From the NCBI GenBank assembly GCA_965198045.1, contig CBDAOL010000011.1, positions 579,802 to 643,801 on the forward strand: a stretch of 64,000 nucleotides of DNA. Direction: 5' to 3'. Origin of the DNA: CBDDEC01 sp965198045 (GTDB taxonomy: Bacteria > Chloroflexota > Dehalococcoidia > UBA2979). A model generated the notes under the pieces. That model was not told the DNA's origin, did no database searches, and was given only the letters and a program-made list of their open reading frames with translations. How positions within the stretch are numbered: the stretch's first letter is position 1; the number at the start of each line of letters is the position of its first letter. Made by a program: the position numbers and the translations under genes. This document shows positions 1 through 7,160 of this stretch, piece by piece.

Positions 1-743
1 TGGAACCCGGCGAAGCGGATCGCTTCATAGGAGATCGCAGCCACCACCGGCACGAACACGATGCGGGACGCGAAGCGCCACCACAGCGGCTCGGTTCCCG
101 CTACCGCGAACACGAAGATCGCCACGATTGCCACGGTCAACAGGAACGAGGTGCCGCACCTCGGATGCTCCTTCGCGAAGCGACGGATCGAGGGCACGGT
201 GAGTTCGTGCCCTTGCTCGAACGCCAGGATCGTCATGTGCTCGGCGCCGTGGTATTGGAAGACGCGTCGCACGTCCTTCGCGCGACCGATCGCCCAGATG
301 TAGCCCAGCAGCAGCACGATGCGGATGCCGCCCTCGATGACCACCGAGATCCACGCCGCGCCCACGATTGAGTCGAGCCACGCCGTCGCCAGGACCGGAC
401 CGACGAAAAAGATGCCCACCCCGACCCCCAGGGTGAGGATCAAGATCAGCCACTCGATGACGCCGAGGGGAGTCGCTTCGCCATCGTCATCGACCTCGTC
501 GGCCGCGACCGCCGCCGACCAGGCCAGCGCGCGGAACCCCAGCGCCAACGTCTCCCACAGCACGAGCACGCCTCGCAACAGCGGCAACCGGCGGACCGTT
601 CCGGTGTAGACACCGCCGAGGCGTTCGCCGCGTGTCGTGATACTGCCGTCGGGCTTGCGCGCGGCGACCGCCATCGACCGCGGCCCGCGCACCATTACGC
701 CCTCGATCACTGCCTGACCGCCGTACGTGGCTTGCTCGCTCAT
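1..743 (-). CDS. DUF1385 family membrane protein (3' end outside window)
   Basis: The minus-strand frame stays open from the ATG at 743 to the left edge (about 247 codons), so the C-terminus is missing. Residues 8-21 carry the family signature GGQAVIEGVMVRGP, and HGAEHMTI matches the conserved HGAEHKT-type motif. Hydrophobic segments follow a DDDGE stretch (IEWLILILTLGVGVGIFFVG) and recur around the HGAEH motif, so it is an integral membrane protein. DUF1385 proteins have no firmly established reaction, but they often sit beside rpmE and prfA, and here the gene lies just downstream of rpmE on the same strand. Family assignment is strong; function is unknown. Confidence 0.9.
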   Translation of the reverse strand, partial: MSEQATYGGQAVIEGVMVRGPRSMAVAARKPDGSITTRGERLGGVYTGTVRRLPLLRGVLVLWETLALGFRALAWSAAVAADEVDDDGEATPLGVIEWLILILTLGVGVGIFFVGPVLATAWLDSIVGAAWISVVIEGGIRIVLLLGYIWAIGRAKDVRRVFQYHGAEHMTILAFEQGHELTVPSIRRFAKEHPRCGTSFLLTVAIVAIFVFAVAGTEPLWWRFASRIVFVPVVAAISYEAIRFAGF

Positions 744-798
744 GTACCAAGCGTACGAAGCGCCGCGCCAACGAACGAGGCGTGCGCAGCCCGAGAGG

Positions 799-1011
799 TC
801 AGTCGCGCGTGGAGGTGCCGACGTAGATGGCGAACGTGACGCCGATGATGGCGAGCATCCACATGCCGGCCTTGGCGTAGCTCTCGATCGTCTGCTCAGC
901 GCTCGAGGCGTCGCCGGCGGTGGTGGTCGTGTTAATGGCGATGACGAGCAGCAGCACCACGGTGACCGCCGCTGCCCCCATGCGGATCAGATCGCGCTGT
1001 CTTCGTGACAC
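799..1011 (-). CDS. Small two-helix membrane protein, unknown
   Basis: Seventy residues with two hydrophobic stretches: about 11-27 (AAAVTVVLLLVIAINTT) and about 49-63 (GMWMLAIIGVTFAIYVG). They are separated by a short polar loop (GDASSAEQTIESYAK). It lies between rpmE and the DUF1385 gene on the same strand, with short gaps on both sides, so it is probably cotranscribed with them. No family is recognised. The clear membrane pattern and operon placement support a real gene, but proof is limited by its size. Confidence 0.55.
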   Translation of the reverse strand: MSRRQRDLIRMGAAAVTVVLLLVIAINTTTTAGDASSAEQTIESYAKAGMWMLAIIGVTFAIYVGTSTRD

Positions 1012-1054
1012 GGACTCACTGCCTTACCCGGCGTGGCCCAGAAGCGGGGATAGG

Positions 1055-1351
1055 CTAGCTGCTAGCCTCCGCGGTCTCGGCCTCGGCCTCTGCGCTCACC
1101 TCGTCCGCCTCCTTGGAGGTGGACTCGTCCGAGCTGGTCTCGGTCTCCTGCTGAGCGTTGGCGTAGCGGCGGCGGAAGCGCTCGACGCGGCCCGCGGTGT
1201 CGACGATGCGCTGCTCGCCCGTGAAGAACGGGTGGCAGTTGGAGCACACGTCGACGTGGATCTCCGGCTTCGTCGAACGTGTCGTCCACGTGTTCCCGCA
1301 GGCACACGTGATCACGGACTCGCCGTACTCGGCATGGATATCTGCCTTCAT
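1055..1351 (-). CDS. rpmE: 50S ribosomal protein L31
   Basis: Ninety-eight residues beginning MKADIHAEYGE, the usual L31 start. Cysteines at 16, 18, 36 and 39 (TCACG and CSNCHPF) are the zinc-binding set of the zinc form of L31. The sequence FFTGEQRIVDTAGRVERF is typical of the family core. After about residue 70 there is an acidic Ser/Glu/Ala-rich extension of about 28 residues that standard 66-80 residue L31 proteins lack. It follows L21 and L27 on the same strand, giving the local order rplU-rpmA-rpmE. Confidence 0.96.
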   Translation of the reverse strand: MKADIHAEYGESVITCACGNTWTTRSTKPEIHVDVCSNCHPFFTGEQRIVDTAGRVERFRRRYANAQQETETSSDESTSKEADEVSAEAEAETAEASS

Positions 1352-1379
1352 CGTCGTTCCTGTGTGTCCGCGAGGACTG

Positions 1380-1643
1380 TTAGGCCTCGGTCGGGATGAT
1401 GGAAACCTGCTTGCGACGCCCCTTGGCGTACGGCGAGAACTTGACCGTGCCCGGCACCTGCGCCCATAGCGTGTGGTCGCGCCCGACCTTCACGTTCTCG
1501 CCGGGGTGGAACCGAGTCCCGCGCTGCCGCACGAGGATGGAACCGGCCGTCACGAGCTGCCCATCGAAGCGCTTCACACCGAGGCGCTTCGAGTTGGAGT
1601 CGCGACCGTTGCGGGTCGATCCACCGGATTTCTTGTGCGCCAT
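1380..1643 (-). CDS. rpmA: 50S ribosomal protein L27
   Basis: Eighty-seven residues of typical length. The N-terminus MAHKKSGGSTRNGRDSNSKR is diagnostic of L27, whose N-terminal tail reaches toward the peptidyl-transferase centre. GTRFHPGENVKVGRDHTLWA is the conserved core. There is no long cleavable N-terminal extension of the Firmicutes kind. It is 21 bp downstream of rplU, the usual rplU-rpmA pair. Confidence 0.98.
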   Translation of the reverse strand: MAHKKSGGSTRNGRDSNSKRLGVKRFDGQLVTAGSILVRQRGTRFHPGENVKVGRDHTLWAQVPGTVKFSPYAKGRRKQVSIIPTEA

Positions 1644-1664
1644 GCTGGGTCCTTGCTGTCGGCG

Positions 1665-1979
1665 CTAGCCGGCGCTGATGCCGGTGATCAGCAGCCGCGT
1701 TCGGTGCTGACGGTGGCCACGGTGCGTGCGCTGGCGCGTCTTGTTCTTGTACTTGAAGATGCGAACCTTCTTGTCGCGAAACTGCTCGTCGACGCGGGCG
1801 CTTACGGAGGCCCCCTCGACGAGGGGTGAGCCGACCGTGGTCGCGTCGTCATTGCCGAGCAACAGCACTTCGTCCAGTGTTACATCGTCGCCTTCGGCGG
1901 CGTCGAGACGCTCGACGGCGATGCGATCGCCCTCGCGCACGCGATACTGTTTGCCGCCCGTTCGGACGATGGCATACAT
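1665..1979 (-). CDS. rplU: 50S ribosomal protein L21
   Basis: The start is placed at the ATG at 1979 (MYAIVRTGGKQYRV), the standard L21 N-terminus, giving 104 residues. The same frame is open for 61 codons further upstream, but that stretch overlaps the divergent DedA gene and has no L21 similarity. The C-terminal part (KVRIFKYKNKTRQRTHRGHRQ) holds the basic RNA-binding motif. It is the first gene of the rplU-rpmA-rpmE run. Confidence 0.97.
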   Translation of the reverse strand: MYAIVRTGGKQYRVREGDRIAVERLDAAEGDDVTLDEVLLLGNDDATTVGSPLVEGASVSARVDEQFRDKKVRIFKYKNKTRQRTHRGHRQHRTRLLITGISAG

Positions 1980-2004
1980 AGTCTGAATCCGTTCGTGGGT
2001 AGAT

Positions 2005-2804
2005 TTGAGTGTAACAGGGAGCGGTGCACGATCAACGAATCGGTGCCTATCCCCCCCGGCAGAGCAACCTCGGAGGCCGATCCTGGACATCCTGATCGAC
2101 ATCGTCACGGCTCCCTTCGATGGGCTCAACCGGCTGACGGACCAGGTCTTCCTCGCGCTCAACGACCTCTTCGATCAGTACGGCACGCCGATCGTCTTCT
2201 TCTCGGGCCTGGCCGAGGCCACCGTCGGCGTGGGCCTCGTGTTCCCCGGCGTCATCATCATGTTCCTGGGCGGCGCCTACGCGGCCGAGGGCGGCGCGTC
2301 GCTGCCCGTGGTCCTGCTCGCGGCGACCGCCGGCACCGCGCTCGGCGATGTTCTTTCCTATTCGCTCGCCGGTGGGGCAGCGGCTGGATGCTCTCGGCCC
2401 GGCTTGGGCCGTCGCTGCGCCTCGGTTCACAGCTGATCGAGGGCCGCGCGCGCTGGTTCATCCCGTTCTACCACCTGTACTCGATGACGAGGGCGGTCGG
2501 ACCCTTCGGCGCGGGCGCCCTGCGTCTGCCGCTGCGCGTCTGGATGCCGCTCGACTTCCTCGGTGCTCTCATCTTCAACCTCACCTATGTCGGCGCCGGC
2601 GCCATCCTCGGCACGGCTGTCCTCGACGAGGACGGCCGGCTGGAACAACATCCGCTATTGCGGCTGGGCATCTTCATCGCCGCTGTGGCGTACTTCCTGC
2701 TGCTGCAAGCGGCGGTCCAGCGGCGCATCCGCGACATCCGCCGCACACCCGAGGTGCGACTGGATCCGCAGCCCGACGGGGAGAAGCCTCCGGTCGCGGG
2801 CTAA
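2005..2804 (+). pseudogene. DedA/SNARE-associated family membrane protein, frameshifted
   Basis: Two overlapping frames together make one DedA-type protein. The first part (from about 2005) contains FDQYGTPIVFFSGLAEATVGVG and FPGVIIMFLGGAYAAEGG and reaches TALGDVLSY. The rest, in another frame, resumes at FARRWGSGWML and continues through WFIPFYHLYSMTRAVGPFGAG and two hydrophobic segments to the stop at 2802-2804. DedA proteins read GDxxxYWxGRRxG at this point, so one frame change lies at about 2355-2372, beside a GGTGGGG run. DedA proteins act in lipid scrambling or membrane homeostasis. The true start is uncertain because the first ATG overlaps the rplU promoter region. The shift may be a consensus error rather than real decay. 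Confidence 0.8.
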
Positions 2805-2824
2805 CCGCGCGCGGCGACATCAAC

Positions 2825-2856
2825 AAACCGGCCGGTCAGACGACCGGCCGGTTTTT
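2825..2856. terminator. Bidirectional terminator between dedA and ftsH
   Basis: A perfect 13-bp stem (AAACCGGCCGGTC / GACCGGCCGGTTT) with an AGAC loop lies between the convergent dedA and ftsH stops. The arms start with AAA and end with TTT, so a U-tract is present on either strand. Confidence 0.85.
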
Positions 2857-2885
2857 GGTTCTTTGCTCCGACAGTGAATCGAAGG

Positions 2886-4856
2886 TCAGTCTGACGGCGG
2901 AGGTGACGCGCTCGCGTCGCCCCAGGCGATGCCCGGGCGTCCCTGTGGCGCCTCGTCCTCGTCCGGAATCTCGTCGCCGCTAGGCGCGGCCGGCGTCGAG
3001 GGCTCGTCGCTCGTCGTGATCTCGACCTCGTCGGACGGAAGCGGGCGACCCTCGGCCGGGCCGAGGATCCGCAGCAGTTCGTCGCCTTCGAGGGTCTCGA
3101 CCTCCATCAGCTTCTCGGCCAGCACGTCCATCCGCTCGCGGTGCTCAGCGATGACCGCGCGGCAGCGTTCGTGCGCCTCGTCGATCACCCGACGCACCTC
3201 GTCGTCGATCTCCTCGGCGGTGCGCTCGGAGTAGTCGCGCTCCTCGGAGATGTCGCGCCCGAGGAACACCATGGATGTGCGCCGCCCGAATGTGCGCGGC
3301 CCCAGGCGGTCACTCATGCCCCACTGCGTGACCATGTTGCGCGCGATCTGCGTGACCTTGCCGATGTCATCGTGCGCCCCGGTCGTCATCTCGCCGAACA
3401 CCATCTCCTCAGAGACGTGCCCGCCGAGCGCGAAGACCATCATCGCCTCGTAATAGGAGCGGTCCTGCATGCGCCGGTCGTCGTCGGGCAGCGGGCGAGT
3501 GAAGCCGCCGGCCATGCCTCTCGCCACGATCGTCACCTTGTACGGGCGGTCCGCTCGAGGCGTGAAGTACGAGGCGATGGTGTGTCCGGCCTCGTGGTAG
3601 GCGACCACCTTCTTCTCGTGCGGAGTGATCACGCGCGACTTGCGCTCGGGACCCATCTGCACGCGGTCGATCGCCTCGTTGAACTCGTCCATCGCAACGC
3701 GTTTGCGGTTACGCCGCGCAGCGAGGATCGCCGCCTCGTTGACGAGGTTCGCGAGGTCGGCGCCGGAGAAGCCCGGCGTCTGCTTGGCGATCGTGTCCAG
3801 CGAGACATCTTGCTCAAGCGGCTTGCCCTTGATGTGCACGTCCAGGACCGCGCGCCGCCCCTTCACATCGGGCAGGTCGAGTGTGACCGTCCGGTCGAAG
3901 CGACCAGGGCGCAACAGCGCCGGGTCGAGCACGTCGGGACGGTTCGTCGCCGCGACCACGATCACGTTCGAGTTGCTGTCGAAGCCGTCCATCTCCACGA
4001 GGATCTGGTTCAGCGTCTGCTCCCGCTCGTCGTGCGAACCACCCAGACCCGAGCCACGCTGCCGGCCGACCGCGTCGATCTCGTCGACGAAGACGATCGC
4101 CGGCGCGTTCCGCTTAGCCTGCTCGAAGAGGTCGCGAACGCGACTTGCGCCCACGCCCACGAACATCTCGACGAACTCCGAACCGGAGATGTGGAAGAAG
4201 GGCACGCCCGCTTCGCCGGACACCGCCCGCGCGACCATGGTCTTGCCGGTACCGGGTGGTCCGACCAGCAGCACGCCGTGCGGGATGCGTGCGCCCAGGG
4301 CGGCGAACTTCTCCGGGTACTTCAGGAATTCGACGATCTCCTGGAGCTCCTGCTTGGCCTCATCCTGCCCGGCCACATCGATGAACGTCACCGTCGCCTT
4401 CTGACCGGTGAACATCTTGGCCCGACTCTTGCCGAAGGACATCGCCTGGTTATTGGCGCCGCCAGCCTGGCGCATCATGAAGATCAAGATGGCGCCGAAG
4501 ATGATCAACGGCAGGAAGTTGAGCATCAGGCCGAAGATGTTGCCGAACTGACTCGGCCCTTCGACCACGATCTCGATGTCGTCGGGCACCCCGGAGTCGC
4601 GGAACAGCTCCTGGATCGAGGAGCCGCTTTCCTTGCGCGAGCGTACCGGGTCTGTGTCGCCCGTCGTGAAGACGAGCAGGTCGTCGCCACTGACCTCGAC
4701 CTTCGTGACCTCACCGGCCTTCGCCAGCGTGATCACCTCGGAGATCGCGATGTCGCGCGAGCCGCTCGAGGGCCGGAACACCATCACCACGACCAGCACG
4801 ACCGCGACGAGGATCAGCAGATAGATGAAGGAATTGCGCATCCAGCGAGAGCTCAT
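2886..4856 (-). CDS. ftsH: ATP-dependent zinc metalloprotease FtsH
   Basis: A membrane-anchored AAA+ protease of 656 residues that degrades misfolded membrane proteins and regulators. Two transmembrane segments lie at about 8-27 and 107-128, flanking a small extracytoplasmic domain. Walker A GPPGTGKT is at 199-206 and Walker B IVFVDEID at 254-261. The second region of homology is ATNRPDVLDPALLRPGRFDR at about 303-322, and the zinc site HEAGH is at 421-425. The acidic, proline-rich tail after about 610 is variable in the family. Length is typical. It ends at the shared bidirectional terminator. Confidence 0.98.
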   Translation of the reverse strand: MSSRWMRNSFIYLLILVAVVLVVVMVFRPSSGSRDIAISEVITLAKAGEVTKVEVSGDDLLVFTTGDTDPVRSRKESGSSIQELFRDSGVPDDIEIVVEGPSQFGNIFGLMLNFLPLIIFGAILIFMMRQAGGANNQAMSFGKSRAKMFTGQKATVTFIDVAGQDEAKQELQEIVEFLKYPEKFAALGARIPHGVLLVGPPGTGKTMVARAVSGEAGVPFFHISGSEFVEMFVGVGASRVRDLFEQAKRNAPAIVFVDEIDAVGRQRGSGLGGSHDEREQTLNQILVEMDGFDSNSNVIVVAATNRPDVLDPALLRPGRFDRTVTLDLPDVKGRRAVLDVHIKGKPLEQDVSLDTIAKQTPGFSGADLANLVNEAAILAARRNRKRVAMDEFNEAIDRVQMGPERKSRVITPHEKKVVAYHEAGHTIASYFTPRADRPYKVTIVARGMAGGFTRPLPDDDRRMQDRSYYEAMMVFALGGHVSEEMVFGEMTTGAHDDIGKVTQIARNMVTQWGMSDRLGPRTFGRRTSMVFLGRDISEERDYSERTAEEIDDEVRRVIDEAHERCRAVIAEHRERMDVLAEKLMEVETLEGDELLRILGPAEGRPLPSDEVEITTSDEPSTPAAPSGDEIPDEDEAPQGRPGIAWGDASASPPPSD

Positions 4857-4923
4857 AGGGGGCCTAGCACTTCAGGTTCAGCACTCTCCGGTCGACGGGG
4901 ACGCGAAGCCGGCGGTGCACGCA

Positions 4924-4934
4924 ATCGTAGCATC
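4924..4934 (-). promoter_or_regulatory. Putative extended -10 of ftsH
   Basis: On the minus strand GATGCTACGAT includes TGC followed by TACGAT, an extended -10 form, about 70 bp upstream of the ftsH ATG. The same GATGCTACG core precedes hppA and glyS. No good -35 is visible, which fits an extended -10 promoter. This is pattern-based only. Confidence 0.4.
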
Positions 4935-5064
4935 GGTATCCGCTACGCCCCGGTCCAGCGAGGTCGCGCGAACCCGATTCACCTGCTTGATTGTCGTCAC
5001 CATCCAGCGGAATTACATCAGTCTCCAGGGAGATCGTGCGCAGTGGACGCACGCGACGCCTGCC

Positions 5065-5277
5065 TCAAGCCTCGGCTGCTGCTTCGTCCTCCACCTGGTC
5101 CACACGCAGCCGACCGCCGGTCGCCCAGTCGTCGATCGCGTACTCGCCGAAGAGCACGATCGTGTCATCGGGGTCGGCGTGCGCGATTTCGCTCATCGCC
5201 TCCGTGATCACACGCGCCAGCTCTCGTTTCTGCACGAGCGAACGCCCGGGCAGCATCTCGACTCTGACAATCGGCAT
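5065..5277 (-). CDS. 4-oxalocrotonate tautomerase-like protein
   Basis: Seventy residues starting MPIVRVEMLPGRS. After Met removal Pro1 would be the catalytic base, as in the 4-OT/tautomerase superfamily. The segment GRSLVQKRELARVITEAMSEI matches the conserved helix of these enzymes, and length fits the roughly 62-75 residue subunits that form hexamers. The acidic C-terminal tail (VEDEAAAEA) is not typical. The physiological substrate cannot be told from sequence. It stands alone between ftsH and the divergent rnhB. Confidence 0.8.
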   Translation of the reverse strand: MPIVRVEMLPGRSLVQKRELARVITEAMSEIAHADPDDTIVLFGEYAIDDWATGGRLRVDQVEDEAAAEA

Positions 5278-5366
5278 CCGCGCCTCCTCGCTGGGCCGGT
5301 TCGGCGTGGCGGATCATATGTCGGCGCGCCGTCGAGGGGCGGCCGAGCCCAGGAAGATCCGATCAC

Positions 5367-5395
5367 TTGCCCGATCGATATCGCAGGCCTAGGCT
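5367..5395 (+). promoter_or_regulatory. rnhB promoter, probably leaderless
   Basis: TTGCCC (5367-5372), a 17-nt spacer and TAGGCT (5390-5395) form a sigma-70-like promoter. The rnhB ATG at 5402 follows the -10 by only 6 nt, so transcription would start at or next to the start codon. No Shine-Dalgarno sequence is visible before 5402. Confidence 0.55.
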
Positions 5396-5401
5396 TCAGC
5401 T

Positions 5402-6112
5402 ATGGTCACGAACATGGCGCCCGCACCGCCTGCACCGCCCGCGCCGCCGCCCCCGCTACGACGTCGACGCCCCCGCCCCAGCTGGCGCGCCGAGCGCGCA
5501 CTCTGGCGCGAGGGCTTCCAACGCGTCGCCGGCGTTGACGAGGTCGGTCGGGGGCCCCTGGCCGGGCCAGTCATCGCCGGCGCGGTGGTGCTGCCGCTGA
5601 CACCCTCCGGGCAGATCCCGCGCCAGGGCTGGATGCGACGCCTGCGCGACTCGAAGCAGCTGAGCGCCGCCCAGCGCGAGGCGCTCGCCGAGGAGATCCG
5701 GGCCCGTTGCGACTGGGCCGTGATGGCGGTCTCCTCGCAGGTCGTAGACCAGATCAACGTGCTCAAGGCCTCCCAGCTCGCCATGCGCCTCGCCGTCGAG
5801 GCCCTCGGTGACGCGCCTGATGCCGTGATCATCGACGGTCGCGACCGCCTACGGCTGCGGGTCACCCAGCGCCCGGTCGTCGGTGCCGATGCACGCTGCA
5901 TCTCGGTCGCTGCCGCCTCAATCGTGGCCAAGGTGGAACGTGACAGGCTGATGTGCGAACTTGACGGAGCGTTTCCCGGTTACGGGCTGGCCGAGAACAA
6001 GGGGTATGCGACCGCTGAACATCGGGCTGCACTGGAGCGATTGGGTTCCAGCAGCGTGCATCGCCTATCGTTTGCGCCGGTCCGGCTCGCTGTAGGTCGG
6101 ACAACGGGCTAA
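5402..6112 (+). CDS. rnhB: Ribonuclease HII
   Basis: Cleaves the RNA strand of RNA-DNA hybrids and single ribonucleotides embedded in DNA. The 236-residue protein has the RNase HII signature VAGVDEVGRGPLAGPV near residues 40-55, including the catalytic Asp-Glu pair. It also has IIDGRDRLRL and the C-terminal VAAASIVAKVERDRLM with the family Ser/Ala-rich motif. The first about 30 residues are Pro/Ala/Arg-rich (PPAPPAPPPPLRRRRP) and are not part of the fold. ATG 5402 is preferred because of the closely placed promoter, but ATG 5414 in the same frame is an alternative. YraN follows on the same strand, a common pairing. Confidence 0.95.
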   Translation: MVTNMAPAPPAPPAPPPPLRRRRPRPSWRAERALWREGFQRVAGVDEVGRGPLAGPVIAGAVVLPLTPSGQIPRQGWMRRLRDSKQLSAAQREALAEEIRARCDWAVMAVSSQVVDQINVLKASQLAMRLAVEALGDAPDAVIIDGRDRLRLRVTQRPVVGADARCISVAAASIVAKVERDRLMCELDGAFPGYGLAENKGYATAEHRAALERLGSSSVHRLSFAPVRLAVGRTTG

Positions 6113-6180
6113 ACGCCCCTTGAACGACTGTCAGCACCCCTGACGCGAGCCGCCAGCCGAGAGCGCTGAACGTCTGTCGA

Positions 6181-6564
6181 GTGGAAGCGATCCGATTGTC
6201 TGACCGATCACAGCGACTGGGCGAGGCCGGTGAGCGTCTTGCCGCGGAGCATCTGACTGGCCTTGGCTACGAAATCATCGACCGCAACGTGCGCCGGTCT
6301 GAGGGCGAGATCGACCTCGTCGCCATGGACGAGGGCACGCTCGTCTTCGTCGAGGTCAAGCTGCGCACCTCGCGCCGCCTCGGCGGCGCCGTCTCGGCCC
6401 TGAGCGACCGTAAGAAGTCGCGCATGGTGACGCTGGCCAATGCCTATCTGGCCGACCACCCGGAACTCCCGGCGCTCGGTCGCATCGACCTCGTCGGCAT
6501 CGACCTCCGTGGCAACGGCGAGGTTGGCGAGATCAACCACATCCACAACGCCGTCGAGGAGTAG
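6181..6564 (+). CDS. UPF0102 / YraN family protein
   Basis: A 127-residue protein of the YraN family, which has a restriction-endonuclease-like fold. LGEAGERLAAEHLTGLGYEI is followed by the conserved RSEGEIDLVAMDEGTLVFVEVK, which carries the E-x-D and E-V-K residues of the nuclease-like active site. The start is GTG at 6181. The cellular role of the family is not settled; a link to recombination is suspected from context in many genomes. It lies 68 bp downstream of rnhB. Confidence 0.93.
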   Translation: MEAIRLSDRSQRLGEAGERLAAEHLTGLGYEIIDRNVRRSEGEIDLVAMDEGTLVFVEVKLRTSRRLGGAVSALSDRKKSRMVTLANAYLADHPELPALGRIDLVGIDLRGNGEVGEINHIHNAVEE

Positions 6565-6635
6565 CGGGACCGCCGAGATTCCGGAGCGGGCCCTCGTCAC
6601 CTCACCCCGGCCGGATAGCCGCAAGACATAAGGCG

Positions 6636-6641
6636 TACACT
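6636..6641 (+). promoter_or_regulatory. Putative -10 of the FmdB-like gene, leaderless arrangement
   Basis: TACACT at 6636-6641 is followed by exactly 6 nt and then the ATG at 6648, the same geometry as at rnhB. No Shine-Dalgarno sequence precedes the ATG and no convincing -35 is seen. Confidence 0.35.
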
Positions 6642-6647
6642 GCCGCC

Positions 6648-6986
6648 ATGCCGATCCACGAGTACCGCTGCGACGACTGCGAGCGCATCACCAGCGTCTT
6701 CCTACGCTCCGCGCGTGCGAAGACGGCAGCGGAATGTGAGCACTGCGGCGGGTCGGAGCGCCTCCACCGCGTGATGTCGCGCACCGCGCGCGTGAAGTCC
6801 GCCAGCGACGTGATCGAGGAGCGTGGCATCCCCGGCGCCGGCGAGCAGTACGAGGACCCGCGGCAGATCGGCGCCTGGGTCGAAAAGCGCTTCGAGGAGT
6901 ACGGCATGGACGTACCCGACGAGACGCGAGACATGATCGATGCCGCTCGCGACGGCGAGCTGCCGGACAGCGTCTCCGACCTCTAG
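6648..6986 (+). CDS. FmdB-type zinc-ribbon protein
   Basis: A 112-residue protein whose N-terminus MPIHEYRCDDCERITSVF is characteristic of the FmdB/CxxC_CxxC_SSSS family. Two knuckles, CDDC near residues 8-11 and CEHC near 31-34, would bind one zinc. The C-terminal half (EYGMDVPDETRDMIDAARDG) is acidic and helical and is often seen in longer members. FmdB was named as a putative regulator of formamidase genes, but most homologues have no proven function. It sits between yraN and hppA on the same strand. Confidence 0.85.
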   Translation: MPIHEYRCDDCERITSVFLRSARAKTAAECEHCGGSERLHRVMSRTARVKSASDVIEERGIPGAGEQYEDPRQIGAWVEKRFEEYGMDVPDETRDMIDAARDGELPDSVSDL

Positions 6987-7065
6987 TCCGCCCGGCCGGA
7001 GGCTCGATCGAGCCTGTCTCCGCGGGGTTTCACGACCATCTCAGCGCCATCGCCGCTAACGGGGG

Positions 7066-7082
7066 GCGATGCTACGCTCGCC
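7066..7082 (+). promoter_or_regulatory. Putative extended -10 upstream of hppA
   Basis: GCGATGCTACGCTCGCC contains TGC-TACGCT, an extended -10. The identical 17-nt string occurs upstream of glyS. It lies about 80 bp before the hppA ATG. No clear -35 is present. Confidence 0.4.
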
Positions 7083-7160
7083 GCGGTCCGCCGCCGCGAG
7101 TGGTGCGGCGTACGGCCCGACCGAGAGTCGGCCTGACCTCGCCACCGAGGATTGTCTTCC

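Noticed and set aside
4864..5052. 62-codon minus-strand frame upstream of ftsH
   Set aside because: No domain, no ribosome-binding site, and it overlaps the putative ftsH promoter.
3141..5207. Long plus-strand open frame (688 codons) opposite ftsH
   Set aside because: Antisense shadow of a high-GC gene; the minus-strand product is an unmistakable FtsH and the shadow has low-complexity Arg/His-rich sequence.
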